Below are positions 55,360 through 63,885 of a stretch of DNA of 64,000 nucleotides, piece by piece. Origin of the DNA: Chitinophaga chungangae (lineage in GTDB: Bacteria > Bacteroidota > Bacteroidia > Chitinophagales > Chitinophagaceae); contig NZ_JAGHKP010000002.1 of the NCBI RefSeq assembly GCF_017742215.1, forward strand, positions 902,737 through 966,736, read 5' to 3'. The number at the start of each line of letters is the position of its first letter. Position 1 is the stretch's first letter. Under the pieces are notes generated by a model. It did no database searches. It worked only from the letters and a program-made list of their open reading frames with translations, and was not told the origin of the DNA. The position numbers were made by a program, and so were the translations under genes.

Positions 55360-57339
55360 ATGAAGGTCTACACTGTCATTGTAAAGAAAAGTTTATTCAC
55401 GCTGCTGCTTTCCCTTTCTGCAGCGCTTTCCGCCTATGCGCAGGAGTTCCGTTTCACCACCCATAGCAGCGCCAACGTAATTGCGATGGACGAAATGGTG
55501 CGTGTGCAGTTCCTGCTCGAAAACCCCGTGAACTTCAGCGGGGAGATCACCCCCTCGTTCAAAGGTTTTACCGTGATACGCGGGCCCGAGCTGATGCAAA
55601 GCACGTCTTTCGTGAACGGGAAAGTATCCAACTATCTTGGTTATTCTTACGTGCTGCAGCCGCAGGCTCCCGGGCGTTACACCATTCCCGGCGCCACCGC
55701 GCGGGTAGACGGCCGGCTCGTAAAAAGCAATCCCATCAATATCGAAGTGGTGAAAGGCGGCCCCGGCTCGCAGCTGCCGCAGCAGCAGGCGCAGCCCCAG
55801 CCACCGCCGCGCCGCGGAGGCTATGGCGGAGACGCCTACGGTTCGTCGCACCCCGGGGTGATCAGGGAAGGAGAAGATGTAAAAGACAAACTGCGTAAAA
55901 ATATTTTCGTGAAGGTGGAGGTAGACAAAACCACCGTGTACGAAGGCGAACAGATCACCGCGACATACAAACTGTACACCCGCCTGCCCACGAACTCCAA
56001 CGTTACCAAAGTGCCCGCGTTCAAAGGATTTTCAGCGAAAGACATCGAGCTGCCCAACCCGCCGCGCGCACAGGAAGAAGTAGTGAACGGCATGAGGTTC
56101 AACGTATTCGTGATCCGTAAAACGCTGCTGTTCCCCCTGCAGTCCGGCGAACTGGAACTTGATCCCGCGGAGGTAGACAACCAGGTGCATTTCGTAAAAC
56201 TCGGCGGCAAGCGGAAACGCGCGGCCAACGATCCGTTCAACGATCCCTTTTTCAAAGACGCGTTCGGCGGCAGCGCGTTCGACGACTTTTTTAACGACGA
56301 TCCCTTCGCTACGCCCGAATATGAAGTAGTGCCGTATAAGATCCAGAGCCCGGTGCTGAAAGTGACCGTGAAACCTTTGCCTGCTGAAGGCCGCCCGGCC
56401 AGCTTCAACGGCGCGGTGGGCAAATTCACCATGACGGCGCAGCTCGATAAAAATAAACTCAGCACAGACGATGCGCTTACGCTGAAAGTGAACATCGCGG
56501 GGCAGGGCAACGTGAACCTGCTGAACGCGCCGCCGCTGAACATTCCGCAGGCGTTCGAAAAATACGATCCGACGGTAACCGACAACATCGAAAAGAACAG
56601 CAACCCGCTTAGCGGCAGCCGCCAGTTCCAGTACGCGCTGATGCCGCAGGAAAAAGGTGAGTACGAGTTGCCGCCGGTGGAATTTTCCTACTTCGACCCT
56701 GCGGCGCAGGCTTATAAAACACTCACATCTTCCCCCTTCGCCATACATGTAACGCAAGGCAAACAAACGAAAAGAGACCGCGAAGATTTCGGGGTGCCCA
56801 CCGAACTGGCGGACATTCGCGTAAGCGGGCAAAGCTGGAGCAAAAACAGCCCGTTCTTTTTTGGCAAGGTGCTCTTCTGGATATTGCTGCTGCTGCCGCT
56901 GCTGGGCATCGCCGCCATGGCATGGCACCGCAGGCGCCAGCAATTCCTGAGCACAAACGCCGCCATGCTGCGGCACAGGCATGCCAACCGCGTGGCGCTC
57001 AAACGCCTGGAGCTGGCGGCGCGTTATTTGAAAGAAGGGAAAGACAAAGCATTTTACGAAGAAACATCCCGCGCCACCTGGGGTTACCTCAGCCACAAAC
57101 TGAAGATCCCGATGGCCGAGCTGAGCAAGCAGCTGGTGCACGATAAACTGGGCGCGCAAAACGTGAGCGCCGCCACCATGCAAAAACTGATGGAGCTTAC
57201 AGACCGATGCGAAATGGCCCTGTACGCGCCCGCCAGCAGCAACGAACACCGCCAGGGCGCTTACCAGGAAGCCGTGGAAGTGATCAGTGCCATCGAAGAC
57301 GAATTAAAAGGCAAAGCCGGAGGTGCCGCCGGAAAATAA
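55360..57339 (+). CDS. batD: BatD family (Bacteroides aerotolerance) protein
   Basis: A 659-residue exported protein. The signal peptide ends SAYAQE, and the body has FSGEITPSFKGFTVIRGPEL, YVLQPQAPGRYTIPGATARV and VEVDKTTVYEGEQITATYKL, the tandem beta-domain BatD pattern. One membrane helix lies near residue 510 (VLFWILLLLPLLGIAAMAW), leaving a cytoplasmic tail. In Bacteroides the Bat proteins help survival in oxygen; the molecular role is not defined. ATG chosen over an upstream TTG seven codons earlier. batE follows by 6 bases. Confidence 0.9.
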   Translation: MKVYTVIVKKSLFTLLLSLSAALSAYAQEFRFTTHSSANVIAMDEMVRVQFLLENPVNFSGEITPSFKGFTVIRGPELMQSTSFVNGKVSNYLGYSYVLQPQAPGRYTIPGATARVDGRLVKSNPINIEVVKGGPGSQLPQQQAQPQPPPRRGGYGGDAYGSSHPGVIREGEDVKDKLRKNIFVKVEVDKTTVYEGEQITATYKLYTRLPTNSNVTKVPAFKGFSAKDIELPNPPRAQEEVVNGMRFNVFVIRKTLLFPLQSGELELDPAEVDNQVHFVKLGGKRKRAANDPFNDPFFKDAFGGSAFDDFFNDDPFATPEYEVVPYKIQSPVLKVTVKPLPAEGRPASFNGAVGKFTMTAQLDKNKLSTDDALTLKVNIAGQGNVNLLNAPPLNIPQAFEKYDPTVTDNIEKNSNPLSGSRQFQYALMPQEKGEYELPPVEFSYFDPAAQAYKTLTSSPFAIHVTQGKQTKRDREDFGVPTELADIRVSGQSWSKNSPFFFGKVLFWILLLLPLLGIAAMAWHRRRQQFLSTNAAMLRHRHANRVALKRLELAARYLKEGKDKAFYEETSRATWGYLSHKLKIPMAELSKQLVHDKLGAQNVSAATMQKLMELTDRCEMALYAPASSNEHRQGAYQEAVEVISAIEDELKGKAGGAAGK

Positions 57340-57345
57340 CCGATT

Positions 57346-58119
57346 ATGACGCGTTCATTCAAACCATCCATCCGGGTACTGTTCTTCCTCCTTCTCACCG
57401 CCGCCGCGGTTAGGGCGCAGGCGCAGAAGGCGCCCGCCCTTTTTACCGAAGGCAACCAGCTGTACCAGCAGAAAAAATATGAAGAAGCCGCCGCTAAATA
57501 CCAGCAGCTGATCGATTCGGGATACCAGGTGGCAGACCTGTACTTCAATGCCGGCAACGCTTATTACAAAAGCAACCAGACGGGCATGGCCGTGTACAGT
57601 TTCGAAAAGGCGCTGCATCTCCATCCCGGCGACGAAGCTACCGAGCAGAACCTGGCGCTGGCCAACCAGCGCGTGGGCAGCAATGTCGAAACGCTGCCGC
57701 TGCTGTTCTTCGAAAAATGGTGGCTGCAATGGCAGTCGCTGCATTCCGGCGCGGGCTGGGCGGTGTGGAGCATCGTATGGTTCTGGCTGCTGGCCGCTTC
57801 CGCGATCATGTACTTTTTTGTCGCGGTGAAAGGCAGGCGTTGGTTCCGCTGGGCCATGGCGCTCACCGGTGTGCTGTTCATTGGTTATTTCTCCATGGCG
57901 ATCTGGATGCACAACAAAGCGTACAACAGCGGCGAAGCCATTGTGATGCACAGCGCGGTAAAAGTCAAATCCGCGCCGGACGATGGCAGCAAAGACCTGT
58001 TTGAACTGAAGGAAGGCATGAAAGTGAAGGTCCTCGACGGCACCAGCCAGTTCAGCAAAGTGCAGCTCGCCGACGGTAAAAGCGGATGGGTGGCGGTAAA
58101 CGAACTGAAGCCGCTTTAA
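57346..58119 (+). CDS. batE: BatE family TPR/SH3 protein
   Basis: A 257-residue protein with a signal peptide ending AVRAQA. Tetratricopeptide repeats (QLYQQKKYEEAAAKYQQLID and YFNAGNAYYKSNQTGMAVYS) come first, then two membrane helices, and a C-terminal SH3-like domain (VKVLDGTSQFSKVQLADGKS). This domain order is that of BatE. It follows batD by 6 bases in an operon; batA, batB and batC are not in the window. Confidence 0.9.
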   Translation: MTRSFKPSIRVLFFLLLTAAAVRAQAQKAPALFTEGNQLYQQKKYEEAAAKYQQLIDSGYQVADLYFNAGNAYYKSNQTGMAVYSFEKALHLHPGDEATEQNLALANQRVGSNVETLPLLFFEKWWLQWQSLHSGAGWAVWSIVWFWLLAASAIMYFFVAVKGRRWFRWAMALTGVLFIGYFSMAIWMHNKAYNSGEAIVMHSAVKVKSAPDDGSKDLFELKEGMKVKVLDGTSQFSKVQLADGKSGWVAVNELKPL

Positions 58120-58123
58120 CGCA

Positions 58124-58867
58124 TCATAACTTCTCGATCCTCGTCAGGAATTCCTGTTTCCTGTGGCGGCTTACCGGCACGCTCCGCCCGTCTGTCATGA
58201 TGATTTCCCCGCCATCTCCCTTGATGTATTTGTACATGTACGAAAGGTTGATCAGGTAGCTGTTGTGCACCCTGAAAAAACCTTTGTCTTTGAGCACGTC
58301 TTCCACTTCCTTCAGCGAGCGGCAGATGAGCAGCGGCGAGGCATGCTGCTGAAGGAACACGCGGGTGTAACTTCCTTCCGATTCGCAATAGGTGATCTCG
58401 CGCACGGGCATCATACGGAGGCCGTCTACCGTAGGCAGGGCGAGCCTTTCGTTGGGCTGCATGTGCTGGTGAAGGAACTGGAGGAGCGCTTCGGTCTTGG
58501 GGCCTGAAGCGTGACGCTGGCTGACGGCTTTTTTGACCGCCACTACCAGCTCTTCCTTATCTACGGGCTTCAGCAAAAAGTCGAGCGCGCTGTGGCGGAT
58601 GGCTTTGATGGCGTATTGATCGTAGGCGGTGGTGAAGATCACGGAGAAGTTCGGCCGGCCGATGGTTTCAAGCAGCTCAAAGCCGTTCATGCCGGGCATT
58701 TCCACGTCGAGAAACACCAGTTGCGGCTGAAGCCTGACGATGGCTTTAAGCCCTTCTTCGGAGCCGGCGCATACGGCTACTACCTGCAATTCAGGACAAT
58801 AACGCGTGAGCAGCAGATGCAGCACATCGCGGCAATGTTCCTCATCGTCTATAATGATGGTAGTCAT
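58124..58867 (-). CDS. LytTR-family DNA-binding response regulator
   Basis: A 247-residue regulator. The receiver has phosphoacceptor Asp54 in LVFLDVEMPGMNG and the Lys in FLLKPVDKEELV. The C-terminal LytTR domain has ALPTVDGLRMMPVREITYCE, then GFFRVHNSYLINLSYMYKYI and DGRSVPVSRHRKQEFL. Such regulators bind as dimers to repeated sites and pair with LytS-type kinases. The kinase gene is directly upstream. Confidence 0.94.
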   Translation of the reverse strand: MTTIIIDDEEHCRDVLHLLLTRYCPELQVVAVCAGSEEGLKAIVRLQPQLVFLDVEMPGMNGFELLETIGRPNFSVIFTTAYDQYAIKAIRHSALDFLLKPVDKEELVVAVKKAVSQRHASGPKTEALLQFLHQHMQPNERLALPTVDGLRMMPVREITYCESEGSYTRVFLQQHASPLLICRSLKEVEDVLKDKGFFRVHNSYLINLSYMYKYIKGDGGEIIMTDGRSVPVSRHRKQEFLTRIEKL

Positions 58868-58913
58868 GAAAGCCCTTTGTTAGGGTAAAAGGAATATACT
58901 CAGCAATGCTAAT

Positions 58914-59780
58914 TTACTTAAAAATCTCCGCTTCTTCCGGAAGGGAAGCCGCGGTAACGTCCGGCAGGCGGATAACCGTGTAGGTGCCGGTTCTCTGGTG
59001 ATGCTGATCGTACACATGACCGGTGGTGATGGCGGCATGGGTATGATAACGCGTGTTGATCCAGTGCAGCCTTTCCGCGGCCACACGCGTGCTTTCCGTG
59101 CGCTGCTGGTAGCTATGGAAAACGCTTTGGCGCGCCACCCCGTTGTCTTCCAGTTTAATAAAAAACACCCCGTCTTTCCTCCCGATCTCGATGCTGATCA
59201 ATCCTTTCCGTTCCGCGCCGCGGTGCAGCAGGCGGTGCCAGATGGCGTTCTGCACATGGGGCTGTACCACGAAGGGCGGCAGCAGCACGGAAAGCTGGGG
59301 ACAATCGGGCAGGCGGTGTATCACGTATTCGAACTGCCCGTCGAACCGCAGCTGTTCCAGCTGCAGGTACAGCTCCAGCGATTCCAGCTCTTCTTCCAGC
59401 GTGATCCATTCGCGGCTGCTGTTTTCGAGCGTGAGGCGCATGAGTTTGCTGAAACGCGTGAGATAAGAAGAAGCCAGTTCGGTGCTGGAGGAAAGGATAA
59501 AGCTGTGAATGGCGTTGAGGCTGTTGAAAATAAAATGCGGGTCCATCTGGCTTTGAATGGTGTGCAGTTCCAGCGAAGCGCGGCTGTCGTGCATGGCGAT
59601 CTTTTCCTGCATATTGCGCCGGAGCCTGCGCTCGCGCCACCAGAAAAAAAGACCGGTAACCGCGGCCAGTACGAAAAAAACAATGATGAGGATAAAGACG
59701 CCCGGTAAGGGCAGTAATTCCAATGCCGGCGGCGCCGTGAGTGCATGCGATAGATCCAGTCCGCTTGTGGGGTTATACAT
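58914..59780 (-). CDS. LytS/YehU-type sensor histidine kinase
   Basis: A 288-residue kinase with one membrane helix (about residues 28-48) and little external region. His82 in MDPHFIFNSLN is the phosphorylation site of the His_kinase family (PF06580), followed by a short ATPase lobe with LPPFVVQPHVQNAIWHRLLH and VFFIKLEDNG. It precedes the LytTR regulator by 46 bases, so the two form an operon. Confidence 0.92.
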   Translation of the reverse strand: MYNPTSGLDLSHALTAPPALELLPLPGVFILIIVFFVLAAVTGLFFWWRERRLRRNMQEKIAMHDSRASLELHTIQSQMDPHFIFNSLNAIHSFILSSSTELASSYLTRFSKLMRLTLENSSREWITLEEELESLELYLQLEQLRFDGQFEYVIHRLPDCPQLSVLLPPFVVQPHVQNAIWHRLLHRGAERKGLISIEIGRKDGVFFIKLEDNGVARQSVFHSYQQRTESTRVAAERLHWINTRYHTHAAITTGHVYDQHHQRTGTYTVIRLPDVTAASLPEEAEIFK

Positions 59781-59899
59781 ATCAGATTCCTAAGCCGCTT
59801 AAAAGTAAGAAGCGTTCAGCGGCTGGAAAAACGGTATTGAATAGCTGGCGGGAGCTACTTTACAATCGGCGGGGGAATAAGGATAGCTGGTGCGGGGCC

Positions 59900-60610
59900 T
59901 CAGCCGTCGGTGAATTTGTAGCCTACGCCGCGAACGGAGTGGAAATACTGGGAATTGCGGCTGTCCTGCTCGAAATATTTGCGGAAATTGAGGATGAAGT
60001 TGTCGATGGTGCGGGTGGTAGGGTATACGTTGTAGCCCCATACCACCTGGAGGATCTTTTCACGGGTCACCACTTCTCCTTTGTTTTCGATCAGCAGCTT
60101 GAGCAGCATGGTCTCTTTTTTGGACAGCTCGTGATGTTTGCCGTCTTTCCCCACGCATTCCTGCGCTGCGAAGTCGATCATGTTATTGCCGAAGCGGTAT
60201 ACGTTGGGAACGGAATCTTTATCCTGGATCTTTTTGTTTTTGACGATGAGCTTTTCAACGCGGAGGAGCAGTTCCTCGAGATTGAAAGGTTTGGTCATAT
60301 AGTCGTCCCCGCCTTTTTTGAGGCCGAGCACACGGTCTGCGCTGCTGTTTTTGGCGCTGAGGAAAAGGATGGGCACTTCGTTGTTCTGAATGCGGATGTT
60401 TTCGCAAACGGCGAGGCCGTCCATTTCCGGGAGCATGATATCGAGGATGATCAGGTCGAAATATTCGTTTTTCACGGCTTTCAGCGCGCTGGTACCATTA
60501 TCCACGGCCGTTACCTCATAACCTTCCAGTTCCAGGTTGAGCTTCAGCGCTTCCTGGAGGTTCTCCTCGTCTTCTACCAGCAATATAGATGCTTTCGTCG
60601 CTTCCTTCAT
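59900..60610 (-). CDS. OmpR-family response regulator
   Basis: A 236-residue regulator. Phosphoacceptor Asp57 lies in LIILDIMLPEMDG; the receiver end reads FLSAKNSSADRV with Ser in place of the usual Thr, and the Lys is in YMTKPFNLEEL. The C-terminal winged helix ends SVRGVGYKFTDG. Its kinase is upstream by 50 bases. The pair with gldH nearby resembles Bacteroidota RprX/RprY-like loci, but orthology cannot be fixed by eye. Confidence 0.94.
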   Translation of the reverse strand: MKEATKASILLVEDEENLQEALKLNLELEGYEVTAVDNGTSALKAVKNEYFDLIILDIMLPEMDGLAVCENIRIQNNEVPILFLSAKNSSADRVLGLKKGGDDYMTKPFNLEELLLRVEKLIVKNKKIQDKDSVPNVYRFGNNMIDFAAQECVGKDGKHHELSKKETMLLKLLIENKGEVVTREKILQVVWGYNVYPTTRTIDNFILNFRKYFEQDSRNSQYFHSVRGVGYKFTDG

Positions 60611-60660
60611 AGTGATGCATTGTGGTGGTTGCCTATAAAATTACGTACAACCGGTTAATT

Positions 60661-61680
60661 TTATACAGATTGTACGGAATAATCATTCCAGGTGATCTCA
60701 AAACACGTGCCTTTCGGGGAATTGTCCTTCACGGCGATAGTACCGCCATGCTGCTCTACGATCTTGCGGGTGAGGTACAGGCCCAGCCCGGAGCCTTTGC
60801 TTTTGCGGGTATTTTCGTTGCCGATGCGGTAGAATTTCAGGAAGATCTTGCCGCGCTCTTCCGGCGCAATGCCCTCTCCTTCGTCGCTCACGGCCAGTTT
60901 CAGCGTTTCGCCCGATCTGAAAAGTTTCACGCGGATGGTGCTGCCTTTGGGGGCGTATTTGACCGCGTTTTCCACCAGATTGTTCAGCATCAGGGTGATC
61001 ATGAATTTATCGCCCTGTAATTCCACGCCCGGCATTATGTCAGCTTCTATGTTATGACTGACGGTACGGCATTGCAATTCTTCCGTTGCGTCTCTCAGCA
61101 GCCGGGAAAAATCGAGATGCTCGAGGAAGGGCTGGTATTTGCGGTGCTCGAACTGCGAAGCCAGCAGGATATTGTTGCACAGCTGGTCGAGGCGGTTGGT
61201 TTCGCGGATGGTGGCATCCAGCAGCTTGCGTTGTTTTTCTTCGTCCAGTTTATGTCGGCGGAGGGTTTCGAGGTTGAGCTTCGCGACGGCGATGGGGCTT
61301 TTCAGCTCGTGGGTAACGGCCATCATGAAGTTTTGCTGCTGCTGCCCAAGCTTCATCTGTTTCCATACGGCGCGGTAAACGATGGCGGCGCCGGCGAGTA
61401 TCAATACGAGAAAGATCACGCCTTCGCCGATGTACTTGAAGGTGCGCATCTGCTGCTCTTTGTGAAGGCGCTGCATTTCCTGCATAAACTCGGCGGGGTG
61501 CGTCAGCTCCTGGATCTTATGGGTAAGCGCGATCTGTTCGTTTTTCGCGATCTGCTTGCTTTGCTGATGCAGCAGCACGCCCCACCACAGCAGCTGTACG
61601 ATGGTGTATACCAGCACAAAAATATAGATGCCGGTGATCATCTTCCTGTTCGGCAGGCCGGATGATGAGGATTGTTTCAT
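60661..61680 (-). CDS. Membrane sensor histidine kinase
   Basis: A 339-residue kinase. Membrane helices lie near residues 15-37 and 84-103 with a 46-residue external segment. The H box is AVTHELKSP (His124), then N box LNNLVENAVKYAPKG, G1 VSDEGEGIAPEERGKIF and G2 KGSGLGLYLTRKIVEQHGG. It should phosphorylate the response regulator downstream. The sensed signal is unknown. Confidence 0.94.
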   Translation of the reverse strand: MKQSSSSGLPNRKMITGIYIFVLVYTIVQLLWWGVLLHQQSKQIAKNEQIALTHKIQELTHPAEFMQEMQRLHKEQQMRTFKYIGEGVIFLVLILAGAAIVYRAVWKQMKLGQQQQNFMMAVTHELKSPIAVAKLNLETLRRHKLDEEKQRKLLDATIRETNRLDQLCNNILLASQFEHRKYQPFLEHLDFSRLLRDATEELQCRTVSHNIEADIMPGVELQGDKFMITLMLNNLVENAVKYAPKGSTIRVKLFRSGETLKLAVSDEGEGIAPEERGKIFLKFYRIGNENTRKSKGSGLGLYLTRKIVEQHGGTIAVKDNSPKGTCFEITWNDYSVQSV

Positions 61681-61769
61681 CCGTAATTAATGTTTTTTTT
61701 AAAGGCCGGATGAATCTATCGATACATCCGCCGTTTTGTGTTTACTGACAATGCCCGGGCCTGTGCCGT

Positions 61770-62267
61770 TTATTTCCTCGGGGCGGCCTTTTCGATGCGC
61801 AGCCCCACGCTCAGCATATCGGGGAGCGGGTTCTGGCGCATGTTCTGCTCGAAGGTAAAGCGGTACATGCCGGGTTTTGCAAAGATGGCGTTTTGCTGGA
61901 TAGGAATGCGGTGCTCGTAGATGTCGTCGATGCCGCTTCCCAGCCATTTGCCGTAAGTGTCCGCCAGCGGCAGTTCCACGCGGCGGGTAGCCGCCGCGCT
62001 GTCTCCCGGCAGCTGCGTGCTTACAAGTAGCCAGAGATTATTGTAAGGGTATGCGTCCGTATGCCGCACGTTCACATAAATGTTGTAGTAGTACGCGGTA
62101 TCTTCGGGAGCCAGCTCCAGTTCGAATACCGGCCGGTTGTCTGCCGACCATTCCGAATGCGGGATATCCCTGTTTTTTTCGAAGGTATCCAGTTTCGGGG
62201 GCTTGCAGGCGAAGGCCAGCAGGCATGTAAAAAGGACGGCGTATCCCTGGTTCGTCTTTACGGTCAT
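61770..62267 (-). CDS. gldH: Gliding motility lipoprotein GldH
   Basis: A 165-residue lipoprotein with lipobox LLAFAC. The body has DTFEKNRDIPHSEWSADNRP, YYYNIYVNVRHTDAYPYNNL, NLWLLVSTQLPG and KPGMYRFTFEQNMRQNPLPD, which are GldH hallmarks. GldH belongs to the gliding/type IX secretion-linked set of Bacteroidota; its exact role is unclear. It lies between yicC and the kinase-regulator pair, on the same strand as them, and is probably in one operon with them. Confidence 0.93.
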   Translation of the reverse strand: MTVKTNQGYAVLFTCLLAFACKPPKLDTFEKNRDIPHSEWSADNRPVFELELAPEDTAYYYNIYVNVRHTDAYPYNNLWLLVSTQLPGDSAAATRRVELPLADTYGKWLGSGIDDIYEHRIPIQQNAIFAKPGMYRFTFEQNMRQNPLPDMLSVGLRIEKAAPRK

Positions 62268-62281
62268 AGTTGTATTTCAGC

Positions 62282-63157
62282 TTAAAGTACGTTCAGTACC
62301 TGCTCTTTTGCTTTTTCCAGTTCGTCTTTCATCATCACCACCCATTGCTGGATGCCGGCGTCGTTCGCCTTTGAGCCGGTGGTGTTGATCTCGCGGCCGA
62401 TCTCCTGCAGTACGAATCCCAGTTTTTTGCCTTTGGCGGCCTCGGCTTCGGCGAGTATGTCTTTGAAATACCGGCAGTGGTTCTGAAGACGGATCAGTTC
62501 TTCCGAAATGTCCAGCTTTTCCAGGTAAAAGATCAATTCCTGCTCCATGCGGTTCGCGTCTACGTTTTCTTTGCCCACATATTCGGCCAGCAGTCCTTCG
62601 AGGCGGGTGCGCGCTTTATCTTTACGCAGCGGGTCCAGTTCTTTCACTTTTTCGGTGTACAGCAGGATGTTGTCGATGCGCAGCAGCAGGTCTTTTTCCA
62701 GCATGGCGCCTTCGTCGATGCGGTGCGCGTCCATATCGCCTACCGCGGTGCGGATCACCTTTTCCACTTCGAGCCATTCGGATTCTTCCATTTGTTCGGA
62801 AGCGGGCGTTACCACTTCGGGCAGTTTCATGAGCACGTTGAGCATGTCTTCCTGAGGCAGGGAAAGCTCGGTGGCCATGGCGGTGATGGCGGTGTGGTAA
62901 TAACGCGCAAGCTCGGTGTTGATCACCACGGGGCGGGTAGCGCCGTTCTGCTTGATGTTGATGGTGGCATCGAGCGTGCCGCGCTGCAGCTCCTGCTGGA
63001 GGAGGTTACGGATATCGAATTCGTAGGGCTTTAACAGAGGGGACATTTTCAGGTTCACTTCGAACTGTTTGCCGTTGAGCGACTTTATTTCCGCCACAAT
63101 GGTTGTTTCTCCCCGGGTTACCTCCGCACGGCCGAAGCCGGTCATGGATTTGAGCAT
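62282..63157 (-). CDS. yicC: YicC family endoribonuclease
   Basis: A 291-residue protein. It starts LKSMTGFGRAEVTRGETTIV and has EIKSLNGKQFEVNLKMSPLL, with C-terminal NRMEQELIFYLEKLDISEEL and KLGFVLQEIGREINTTGSKA. These are the YicC N domain (PF03755) and the DUF1727-type C domain. Members are ribonucleases with a role in RNA turnover. It starts 14 bases before gldH on the same strand. Confidence 0.94.
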   Translation of the reverse strand: MLKSMTGFGRAEVTRGETTIVAEIKSLNGKQFEVNLKMSPLLKPYEFDIRNLLQQELQRGTLDATINIKQNGATRPVVINTELARYYHTAITAMATELSLPQEDMLNVLMKLPEVVTPASEQMEESEWLEVEKVIRTAVGDMDAHRIDEGAMLEKDLLLRIDNILLYTEKVKELDPLRKDKARTRLEGLLAEYVGKENVDANRMEQELIFYLEKLDISEELIRLQNHCRYFKDILAEAEAAKGKKLGFVLQEIGREINTTGSKANDAGIQQWVVMMKDELEKAKEQVLNVL

Positions 63158-63175
63158 ATTTTCTGTTTAATGTGA

Positions 63176-63183
63176 CAAATCTA
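63176..63183 (-). promoter_or_regulatory. Possible -7 element for the yicC-gldH operon
   Basis: TAGATTTG on the minus strand matches TAnnTTTG, 18 bases upstream of the yicC ATG. A -33 TTG is not evident. Confidence 0.4.
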
Positions 63184-63238
63184 GTTAAATGAAGCCATAT
63201 TTCTGATTGGGAACCAGCCAATTTGGGCGGGAGCGATG

Positions 63239-63826
63239 TTAACGGAAAAGGGCTTTGTATATCTCCTGCTGCGTATGCTCCATCATATCGCCCGGCTGAA
63301 GGCCGTCGATCGTGAGCGTTCCGATCCTGTAACGGATGAGCCTCAACGTGGGAAAACCAACGGCGGCGGTCATTTTACGCACCTGCCGGTTTTTTCCTTC
63401 ACGAACGGTCAGCCTGATCCAGGGAGCGGGGATATGTTTGCGGAAACGGATAGGCGGGTTGCGTTCGGGCACGATGGGGTCGGCCGTAAAAATTTCCGCG
63501 TCGGCGCCGCGGGTGCGGTAAGGTTTGCCGTCGATGCTGATGGTAACGCCTTCCTGCAGTTGCCGGATGGCCTGGTTGGTCACCGCTCCGTCTACCTGCG
63601 CCCAGTATTCCCTTTCATGCGCATGTTTGGGGTCCAGCAGGCGGTGGTTGAGCGACTTATCGTTAGTCAGTATCAGCAGTCCTTCACTGTCGTAATCGAG
63701 GCGGCCTACGGGATAAACATCGCGGGGCACGTCAAAGTAGTCGGACAAGACGGCTTTATCTCCTTCTTTTCCGAAGCGGGTCAACACTTCGTATGGCTTG
63801 TACACGGAAAAATAGTGCAGGCTCAA
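63239..63826 (-). CDS. RsuA/RluE-type pseudouridine synthase with a TTG start
   Basis: A 195-residue pseudouridine synthase without an S4 domain. The catalytic Asp is in PVGRLDYDSEGLLILTNDKS, with KEYEVLTRF-like opening (SVYKPYEVLTRFGKEGD), RLTVREGKNRQVRKM and FPTLRLIRYRIGTL. RluE acts on 23S rRNA U2457 and RsuA on 16S U516; this short form resembles RluE. No ATG lies between the upstream in-frame stop and the conserved start, so translation begins at TTG (63824-63826). Confidence 0.85.
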   Translation of the reverse strand: MSLHYFSVYKPYEVLTRFGKEGDKAVLSDYFDVPRDVYPVGRLDYDSEGLLILTNDKSLNHRLLDPKHAHEREYWAQVDGAVTNQAIRQLQEGVTISIDGKPYRTRGADAEIFTADPIVPERNPPIRFRKHIPAPWIRLTVREGKNRQVRKMTAAVGFPTLRLIRYRIGTLTIDGLQPGDMMEHTQQEIYKALFR

Positions 63827-63836
63827 GATGCTTACT

Positions 63837-63867
63837 TTGGTTAAGGGCCTGTAAATTAGTAATTTTG
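63837..63867 (+). promoter_or_regulatory. Bacteroidota-type promoter for the last gene
   Basis: TTG at 63837-63839, a 20-base spacer and TAATTTTG at 63860-63867. This is a near-perfect sigma-ABfr promoter with a start about 19 bases before the ATG of the partial gene. Confidence 0.65.
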
Positions 63868-63885
63868 CCGCATCCTTGAGGTTTT

